In this document: positions 7,511-12,316 of the stretch, piece after piece | Layout of the letters: each line of letters begins with the position of its first letter | Numbering within the stretch: the first letter of the stretch is position 1 | Assembly: GCA_902782965.1 (NCBI GenBank) | Contig: CACZPG010000031.1 | Coordinates: forward strand, 1-12,316 | DNA length: 12,316 nt | Direction: 5' to 3' | Origin: an uncultured Lachnospiraceae bacterium | GTDB taxonomy: Bacteria; Bacillota; Clostridia; Lachnospirales; Lachnospiraceae | Made by a program: the position numbers and the translations under genes | The notes under the pieces: model-generated | What the model saw: only the letters and a program-made list of their open reading frames with translations | What the model was told of the DNA's origin: nothing | Database searches by the model: none

Positions 7511-9442
7511 TCATTTCTTAACTTCAGGTGACGCTTCCTGTTTATTCTCGGCAGTCTCCCTGAACGGACACAGAATCAGATTGAATACCAGAAGCATAAA
7601 CATAGGCATAGTATACCTGAAATTACCGCCTGCCGGTGATATAACCAGAAGCAGAATTGACAGAATCGTTACGATTGCAGGATACAGTTTCCCATACTGT
7701 TTATTTCTTATAATAAGCAGTATCAGGAAAATTGATATCATGGTATAGGTTCCGACACTGAAGATAATATTGATAACCGGGAATCTCTGAATGAAGAATA
7801 TCAGCTTATAACCAATCTTCTGCAGTCTCGGAAATGCACCTTCGACATAGAGCTTATTATCCTTATCAATCTTATTCCAGAAATAGGTATATGCCATCTT
7901 TGACATTCTTGAAACATCAAAGAAACCGAATGCATTATTGATGATTGCATCTATATAACAAACCGGATGTTTCTTGAACATCGAGAAGAAGGCTCCGAAA
8001 TAATTCTTCATATCTTCAGAGGTACTATCCTGCTTAAACGTAAATTTCACAGGATCCTGCAGCTGCGGACTGTAAAGCTCCGGAATCTGTTCATAATCAA
8101 GTACACCATCAATGGCTTCCTTCTCTTCCTGAGTGACCTCATCAGGATAATAAACCAGATACCTTGCAGTACACTGAAAAAGCGCTCCCAGCATTTCCTG
8201 TTTTCCACCCTGAGCAACCTTTGCAGCAGGAAGGATCACAGGTGTCCACAGTCCCATGAAAAAAACAACCGGAAGCCCGAAAGCAATAAGTATCCTGATA
8301 ATTTCCCTTCGATATACTATCACGCTTACTATAAGAATTACAATAAGAAAATATACACCCTGATTCTTGGCAAGTGTAAACAGTAAGGAGTCAATAAGCA
8401 TGAAAACTATAAACTTCTTATTTCTGAATATCTCACCCCTGCTTCTGTAGATTTCGAACAGCCCCAGAGTCAGCAGAATATAGGTAAGTGCGAACATTGT
8501 ATCTTTAAGCATGCAGATACTGTAAAGAGGAAACAGCGGACAGACAGCAATGAACACATGTAGTATCCTTTTCATTTTTCTGCTGAGTCCACGGCTTTCA
8601 AAATAGCATAATGTATACGCAAAAACAAGTGTATACATTACCATCTGGATAAATGTAAATATTCCGATTCCAATCTCAATCTTTCCGAAAACCTCTGTAC
8701 CCAGTTTGGCAAATAATCCGAAGATTACTGTTGTAAAGAATGGGTGCATATTGGTGATGTAAACATCTTCTGCCACGTTAGGAGAATAATCCAGAAGCAT
8801 ATCCTTCCTTTCATGGAAGAACATTATTATCTGTCTGGAGGTATCTCCATTACCGGTTCCCGGGAATAACAGAATATAATAAGGGAGCCAGCATACAAAG
8901 GTTATAAGAGCGGTTCTTATAATCTCTCTCTTCATGTTATATTCAGCCGGAGTACTTCCAAACAGAACTCCCTTCTGAACCAGAGCATCATATTTCTTCA
9001 TAACCAGCAGACTGATATGATACCACACGATAATATATCCACAGGTAAAGAAGCAGGCTCTTATAAATACAAAGAGTGATATTCTGATAAAGTCTGCATT
9101 ATTTGTAGTATCAAATGATATTGCAATGATCTGCATTACGCTGAAAAACACACTAAAAACAGCCGCAATCACTTTATCTCTCTTCTCATACTCAAACTTT
9201 CGGGTATAGAGAAGCAGGATAAATACTGCAGCTATTACAAGGCTTAAATATAATCTGTCACGGTTGATAACAAGAGCCATTCTGAATATGGCTCTGAAAA
9301 CAGCTGGGAATTTCTCCATATAGGAATCCAGTTCAACATACAGATCCTTCATGTTGCAGGTAAGACCTGTAGCTGCAACCACACTCAGAAGAAAGGCCCA
9401 TATTATGCTTATGACAGATTTTTTCTTATCCGGGTTGCTCAT
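7511..9442 (-). CDS. DUF6020-like polytopic membrane protein (putative GT-C type transferase)
   Basis: The 643-residue protein has about 11-13 hydrophobic segments. An outer loop after roughly the fifth helix carries PGTGNGDTSRQI (194-205), followed by NMHPFFTT (231-238); this GDT...HP pattern is characteristic of DUF6020 family proteins found in Gram-positive surface-glycan loci. Other conserved-looking blocks are MLKDTMFA (311-318), LAKNQGVYF (357-365), LGALFQCTARY (418-428) and GGNFRYTMP (605-613). A soluble stretch lies at about 430-485 and 505-545. The fold and the neighbouring polyprenyl-phosphate GT2 suggest an outer-face glycosyltransferase. The ribosome site is weak (AAGAG about 10 bases upstream of the ATG). 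The C-terminus is a charged cytoplasmic-looking tail (NKQEASPEVKK). Acceptor and donor are unknown. Confidence 0.8.
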   Translation of the reverse strand: MSNPDKKKSVISIIWAFLLSVVAATGLTCNMKDLYVELDSYMEKFPAVFRAIFRMALVINRDRLYLSLVIAAVFILLLYTRKFEYEKRDKVIAAVFSVFFSVMQIIAISFDTTNNADFIRISLFVFIRACFFTCGYIIVWYHISLLVMKKYDALVQKGVLFGSTPAEYNMKREIIRTALITFVCWLPYYILLFPGTGNGDTSRQIIMFFHERKDMLLDYSPNVAEDVYITNMHPFFTTVIFGLFAKLGTEVFGKIEIGIGIFTFIQMVMYTLVFAYTLCYFESRGLSRKMKRILHVFIAVCPLFPLYSICMLKDTMFALTYILLTLGLFEIYRSRGEIFRNKKFIVFMLIDSLLFTLAKNQGVYFLIVILIVSVIVYRREIIRILIAFGLPVVFFMGLWTPVILPAAKVAQGGKQEMLGALFQCTARYLVYYPDEVTQEEKEAIDGVLDYEQIPELYSPQLQDPVKFTFKQDSTSEDMKNYFGAFFSMFKKHPVCYIDAIINNAFGFFDVSRMSKMAYTYFWNKIDKDNKLYVEGAFPRLQKIGYKLIFFIQRFPVINIIFSVGTYTMISIFLILLIIRNKQYGKLYPAIVTILSILLLVISPAGGNFRYTMPMFMLLVFNLILCPFRETAENKQEASPEVKK

Positions 9443-9491
9443 CTATTTATTACTCTTTCCGGTTATATATTATCAGCTGGCTAAGTCATTA

Positions 9492-10430
9492 TTATTCTTT
9501 TCCAGCTTTATAATCATGATTGATTCTCTTCAGTTCCATCTCGAAGTCCTGTTTATTCTTCTGAACTATGGAAGAAAGAATAAGACCACTGAACAGACTG
9601 ATTATGGCCGCCACTATTACGAATCCACACACAATGAGTGTAGGAAATTTCTCAACCAGTCCGGTATTCAGATAATCAACAAATACAGGTATGAAGAAGA
9701 TTGCCGACAGTATCGTAAGTACAGCTGCAAGAAGTGCAAAGAAACTGAAGGGTTTATACATTCTAAAGAGTCTGGCTATCGTAAACAGAACCTTGATACC
9801 GTCAGAATAGGTATTAAGCTTGGACTCGCTGCCCTCCGGTCTGTCTCTGTAATCTATGATCACATTTTCCATGTACATTCTCTTATCAATGGCATGTATT
9901 GTCATCTCAGTCTCAATCTCAAAGCCATTGGAAAGAACAGGAAATGATTTGACAAACATATAGGAAAATGCTCTATATCCTGTCATTATATCCTTAATAT
10001 CAGCTTTAAAGAGTGTATTGATACTCTTCTGAACCAGAGAATTACCGAAATTATGAAATGGTCTCTTATTCTCTTCATAATAAGTAGAAGATAATCTATC
10101 CCCTATGACCATGTCAACATTTCTCTCCAGAACTTTATCAACCATTTCTCTGGAATGCTCTGCAGGATAAGTATCATCACCGTCAACCATGATATATGCC
10201 TCAGCATCTATCTCACGAAACATTCTTCTGATAACATTTCCTTTTCCCTGCTGATATTCGTATCTTACAATAGCGCCTGCTTTTCTGGCTATCTCATCGG
10301 TACCATCATTGGAATTATTATCATAGACATAGATAACAGCTTCCGGTAAAACCTTTCTGAAATCTTTGACTACCTTTTCAATTGTTTTGCTCTCGTTGTA
10401 GCATGGTATAAGAACTGCAATCTTGTCCAT
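9492..10430 (-). CDS. GT2 family polyprenyl-phosphate glycosyltransferase (DPM1/GtrB-like)
   Basis: The 312-residue protein has an ATG with AGGGA 7 bases upstream. The GT-A fold starts at once: VLIPCYNESKTI (6-17), the nucleotide-binding DNNSNDGT (37-44), the DxD metal motif MVDGDDTY (81-88), IMTGYRAFS (148-156), and FEIETEM (170-176). RPEGSESKL (197-205) is the usual basic loop of dolichyl/undecaprenyl-phosphate sugar synthases. Two C-terminal membrane helices (about 229-250 and 263-290) and a charged tail match GtrB/DPM-type anchoring. It likely makes a polyprenyl-phosphate-linked sugar from a nucleotide sugar on the cytoplasmic face, as donor for the GT-C-like proteins of this operon. The specific sugar (glucose, mannose or other) cannot be told from the sequence. 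Confidence 0.92.
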   Translation of the reverse strand: MDKIAVLIPCYNESKTIEKVVKDFRKVLPEAVIYVYDNNSNDGTDEIARKAGAIVRYEYQQGKGNVIRRMFREIDAEAYIMVDGDDTYPAEHSREMVDKVLERNVDMVIGDRLSSTYYEENKRPFHNFGNSLVQKSINTLFKADIKDIMTGYRAFSYMFVKSFPVLSNGFEIETEMTIHAIDKRMYMENVIIDYRDRPEGSESKLNTYSDGIKVLFTIARLFRMYKPFSFFALLAAVLTILSAIFFIPVFVDYLNTGLVEKFPTLIVCGFVIVAAIISLFSGLILSSIVQKNKQDFEMELKRINHDYKAGKE

Positions 10431-10461
10431 GTTTTTTCCCTTTCATATATATGTACTAAAT

Positions 10462-10478
10462 GCTAACTATCAGTCAGC
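10462..10478 (-). other. Short stem-loop between secreted-protein genes and biosynthetic genes
   Basis: On the transcribed strand GCTGACT-gat-AGTTAGC forms a 7-bp stem including one G-U pair. No T-run follows, so it is not a standard terminator. It may modestly affect mRNA stability or read-through between the exported Ig-like pair and the transferase genes. Confidence 0.25.
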
Positions 10479-10482
10479 TATA

Positions 10483-11262
10483 TCATTTTAAATTTGCAGG
10501 ACTGCTGAGTCTGAGGGTCAGACTCATACTATTTCCATAGCTGTCAGCGAATACTATCTGAATATTAACATCCTCGTCCTGCTTAAGAGTACCCAGATTA
10601 AAGGATGAGATACTCTTAGTGGAGGAATTGTTATATTTCTTATATTCATAGCCTGTAGATTCATTCTCACTGGAAACACTGATGACTCTCCATCCTGTTG
10701 AAGGAGTGATCTTCAGTTTGGCATTCTTCTTATTTACATTAGCAAATCTTCCTGTTCCGTAACCCTTTGAGAAATCCACATCAGTTACAAGATTGGCTGA
10801 AGAGTTGACTCCCGCTACAGATACAGAACTGACAGGACTGGAATATGCAGTTACATGAAGTACGGTTGAGTAAGCAGTTCCGTCTATAGTATAAGAAATA
10901 GTTGTATCTCCGACTGCATAAAGGTTAACCCTTATTAAATAAGAATAGCTCTTTCTCTCACTGCTTCTGGATTTGGAATCAACCTTTGCAGTATTAGAAT
11001 AGAAGGATCTTCTTGTATAGCTCTTAATCTTACCAACTGAAGCATTGCTGCTGGCAATACTTTCTTTTACAATTCTCTGGTCCTTTGTAAGACCACTTAT
11101 TTCTATTACTGCCACATTACTCTTAAGGGCAGGATTATAATAAGCATATGAATCTGACTTAGTTCTTATACTTTCTGCTCTGACAGTATCTGCAGGGAAT
11201 ATGCAGATCATCAGTGCAATCGTCAGAATTATGTAAACTAATTTATGAGTTATCTGTCTCAT
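10483..11262 (-). CDS. Secreted Ig-fold-like protein, paralogue of the preceding gene
   Basis: The 259-residue protein starts at ATG behind a strong site (AAGAGGAG, 7 bases). A signal peptide is clear: basic start, hydrophobic core at about 8-22, and a likely cut after VRA (residue 29). The rest is beta-rich and Ser/Thr/Lys-rich. The block SYSYLIRVNLYAVGDTT plus ISYTIDGTAYS matches the preceding gene's SYSYTIGLKLKKAGTTT plus VSFTIGGNTYS. KLKITPSTGWRVISVS matches TINITPKAGWTVESIS. The first module resembles bacterial Ig-like (Big_2-type) domains ending in a G-T-T strand; the second module is not recognised. There is no LPxTG, lipobox, SLH or membrane anchor, so it should be released or held by non-covalent or glycan contact. 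High Ser/Thr content would suit glycosylation, but that is inference. The neighbour spacing is 40 and 52 bases. Confidence 0.8.
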   Translation of the reverse strand: MRQITHKLVYIILTIALMICIFPADTVRAESIRTKSDSYAYYNPALKSNVAVIEISGLTKDQRIVKESIASSNASVGKIKSYTRRSFYSNTAKVDSKSRSSERKSYSYLIRVNLYAVGDTTISYTIDGTAYSTVLHVTAYSSPVSSVSVAGVNSSANLVTDVDFSKGYGTGRFANVNKKNAKLKITPSTGWRVISVSSENESTGYEYKKYNNSSTKSISSFNLGTLKQDEDVNIQIVFADSYGNSMSLTLRLSSPANLK

Positions 11263-11302
11263 CTGTAATCTCCTCTTATATCTTCAGCTTTCTAAATCAA
11301 TA

Positions 11303-12127
11303 CTAATATACACTCTGAATCTTCTCTGTATTACTTATACAGTAATGAAGAGATTCTCTGTATCCACCCTTATTTACCAATGTTACATCAATATAATAGG
11401 TATAATACTTTCTGAGCACACCGAGAGACATTGATTTCACCGTTACAGTTGCCTCCCCATTTCTTACAGTATTCTTCCTGCTGGCTGATTCATCTGTATT
11501 GCTGCAGGTACAGCTTATGCTTTCCACTGTCCATCCAGCTTTCGGTGTGATATTGATTGTTGAAGATTTACTTGAAACGCCTTTGAAATTAATATAGTTC
11601 TTCTTCTTGGTCTTTGAAGCTATATTCTTTCCCTTATTAAGACCTTTGATCTTAATAGTCTTAACCGGATTCACATATTTAACAACTTTCACTGTCGTGC
11701 TATATGTATTTCCACCTATAGTAAATGATACAGTAGTTGTACCGGCCTTCTTAAGCTTGAGACCTATAGTATAGGAATAGGAATTCGTATCATCTGACTG
11801 TTCTGCAGTATCCAGGATTTCAGTTTCACTCTCCTGTTCATTTCTCGTAATGTCGTATACAGATGCAACTGAACCCTTACTGCTGCTCACTGCCGAACTT
11901 TCAAGCACCTCAGTACTGATAAGATCTGTAACTTCAAACTCAGCCACCTGATTCTTCTCATACATCACGAAGGTTACCTGACTTTCATATGTCGGCGCCG
12001 CATTTACCTCACTGACGAAAGCATCACCTCTGAGATTAAAACCATAAGGAATTATTCCCATAACCATTGCCACAGCAAGTAGAGTGACTATAAATAGTTT
12101 ACTTAGTTTCTTGTTCTTAAATATCAT
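11303..12127 (-). CDS. Secreted Ig-fold-like protein, first gene of the operon
   Basis: The 274-residue protein starts at ATG preceded by AGGAGAATAGGAA. The N-terminus has a basic region (MIFKNKKLSK), a hydrophobic core at about 10-27 and probable cleavage after VNA (residue 43), a long signal peptide. Residues about 48-150 form an Ig-like beta domain with AEFEVTDLISTEV and GTTTVSFTIGGNTYSTTVKVV strands and an acidic, Ser-rich loop between. Residues 155-274 form a second module with INITPKAGWTVESIS and the cysteines of SCTCSN (Cys near 206 and 208), plus another Cys near the C-terminus (HYCIS). No cell-wall anchor motif is visible. It is the paralogue of the following gene and lacks a known named family beyond Big_2-like resemblance. 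Being promoter-proximal, it may be the most abundant product of the operon. Acceptor, adhesin or scaffold roles are possible but not shown. Confidence 0.8.
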   Translation of the reverse strand: MIFKNKKLSKLFIVTLLAVAMVMGIIPYGFNLRGDAFVSEVNAAPTYESQVTFVMYEKNQVAEFEVTDLISTEVLESSAVSSSKGSVASVYDITRNEQESETEILDTAEQSDDTNSYSYTIGLKLKKAGTTTVSFTIGGNTYSTTVKVVKYVNPVKTIKIKGLNKGKNIASKTKKKNYINFKGVSSKSSTINITPKAGWTVESISCTCSNTDESASRKNTVRNGEATVTVKSMSLGVLRKYYTYYIDVTLVNKGGYRESLHYCISNTEKIQSVY

Positions 12128-12176
12128 TATTTCCTATTCTCCTGTCTTTTAGAACTATAGATTTTTTGATAAACAG

Positions 12177-12182
12177 ATTATA
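12177..12182 (-). promoter_or_regulatory. Probable -10 element of the operon promoter
   Basis: The complement reads TATAAT, a perfect -10 consensus, about 50 bases before the first start codon. The 15-18 base upstream positions give only weak -35 matches (for example TGCTCA or GCTCAT). If used, the promoter would probably need an activator or be controlled through the overlapping palindrome. No other good promoter is seen within the operon. Confidence 0.45.
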
Positions 12183-12275
12183 TACAAGCAGATTTGAACA
12201 TGAGCACGTTCCCTGTTCAAACACGCTGCACTTGCTAACCGTTGCCTGTCGACCTCGTTTAACGCTGTAAAAAAG
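12181..12275 (-). repeat. Right copy of the ~90 bp imperfect inverted repeat
   Basis: On the minus strand the blocks CTTTTTTACAGC (12264-12275), CAACG (12240-12244), GTTTG (12218-12222), CAGGGAA (12209-12215), CTCATG (12199-12204), TTCAAATC (12191-12198) and TGTATA (12181-12186) occur in the same order as at 1-91 on the plus strand. Spacing differs by 0-5 bases between blocks. The DNA outside it (12276-12316) is GC-richer than the operon and holds the palindrome CCGATCGG at 12307-12314; nothing codable is visible there. Confidence 0.6.
12185..12234 (-). promoter_or_regulatory. Operator-like imperfect palindrome / hairpin just upstream of the -10
   Basis: TTTGAACA (12193-12200) and its complement TGTTCAAA (12214-12221) form perfect 8-base arms with centres 21 bases apart, about two helical turns. 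Outside them CAAGCAG (12185-12191) can pair with CTGCACTTG (12226-12234) with two extra bases. This covers the place where a -35 element would lie, so it could be a regulator site. It is also part of the right copy of the inverted repeat; the left copy keeps the arms only partly (TTTG and TTCAAA). Confidence 0.5.
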
Positions 12276-12316
12276 AATGTCCGCCTACCCCGATACTTCT
12301 GTGAAACCGATCGGCG

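Noticed and set aside
7967..8386. Plus-strand open frame of 139 codons, and similar ones within 3751-4710 and 5626-6837
   Set aside because: All are shadows of strongly supported minus-strand membrane or transferase genes and show no family features or convincing ribosome sites.
9351..9947. Plus-strand open frame of 198 codons
   Set aside because: It lies antisense to the GT2 gene and the start of the DUF6020-like gene, both of which have clear motifs. Its own translation is low-complexity without domains.
10462..10478. Terminator between the Ig-like genes and the transferase genes
   Set aside because: The stem is only 7 bp with a G-U pair and is followed by ATTTAGT, not a T-run. Listed only as a weak stem-loop.
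12193..12221. SOS/LexA box (GAAC-N4-GTTC type)
   Set aside because: The GAAC and GTTC half-sites here are 8 or more bases apart rather than 4, and no SOS-type gene follows.

Overview
The window reads as one long leftward (minus-strand) operon from a low-GC Gram-positive bacterium, most likely a gut or rumen Clostridia of the Lachnospiraceae type. This placement is an inference from the AT-rich composition, AGGAG-type ribosome sites, LTA-synthase-like enzymes, glucan-binding-type (CW) repeats and DUF6020/DUF6077/DUF4422-like proteins. No gene on the plus strand is credible.

Layout in transcription order, right to left. 12128-12316 is the upstream region, with a -10-like TATAAT, a long imperfect hairpin or operator-like palindrome, and a GC-richer flank. 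Next come two secreted, mutually homologous Ig-fold-like proteins (11303-12127 and 10483-11262). They are followed by a membrane-anchored GT2 polyprenyl-phosphate glycosyltransferase (9492-10430) and a polytopic DUF6020-like protein (7511-9442). Two tandem paralogous LTA-synthase/phosphoglycerol-transferase-like enzymes follow (5590-7425 and 3694-5535), then a DUF4422 glycosyltransferase (2942-3709) whose start overlaps the preceding gene. A DUF6077-like polytopic protein (1807-2934) comes next. The last gene (171-1670) encodes a mosaic protein: four membrane helices, an outer soluble domain, a CW-type repeat, and a metallo-beta-lactamase-like segment that has lost its metal ligands. Genes are separated by 7-136 bases, with one 16-base overlap, so co-transcription is likely.

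Working model (inference): the GT2 enzyme loads a sugar on a polyprenyl phosphate. One or both polytopic GT-C-like proteins use it on the outer face. The DUF4422 enzyme adds a sugar on the cytoplasmic side. The two LtaS-like enzymes transfer phosphoglycerol or a related group outside the cell. The product would be a phosphoglycerol-decorated surface glycan or glycosylated surface protein; the two exported Ig-like proteins and the mosaic terminal protein may be acceptors, scaffolds or assembly factors. No gene resembling a flippase, polymerase or ABC exporter is present, so the cluster is either a decoration module or part of a larger locus.

The most unusual observations are four. The mosaic terminal protein carries a dead MBL-like domain. 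It and its upstream neighbour look like two halves of one ancestral membrane protein. Imperfect inverted repeats of about 90 bp sit at the two extreme ends of the window, pointing inward and bracketing the operon. Short tandem repeats (12, 13 and 16 bp periods) occur in several gene junctions and once inside a coding region, and one set triplicates a Shine-Dalgarno-like motif.
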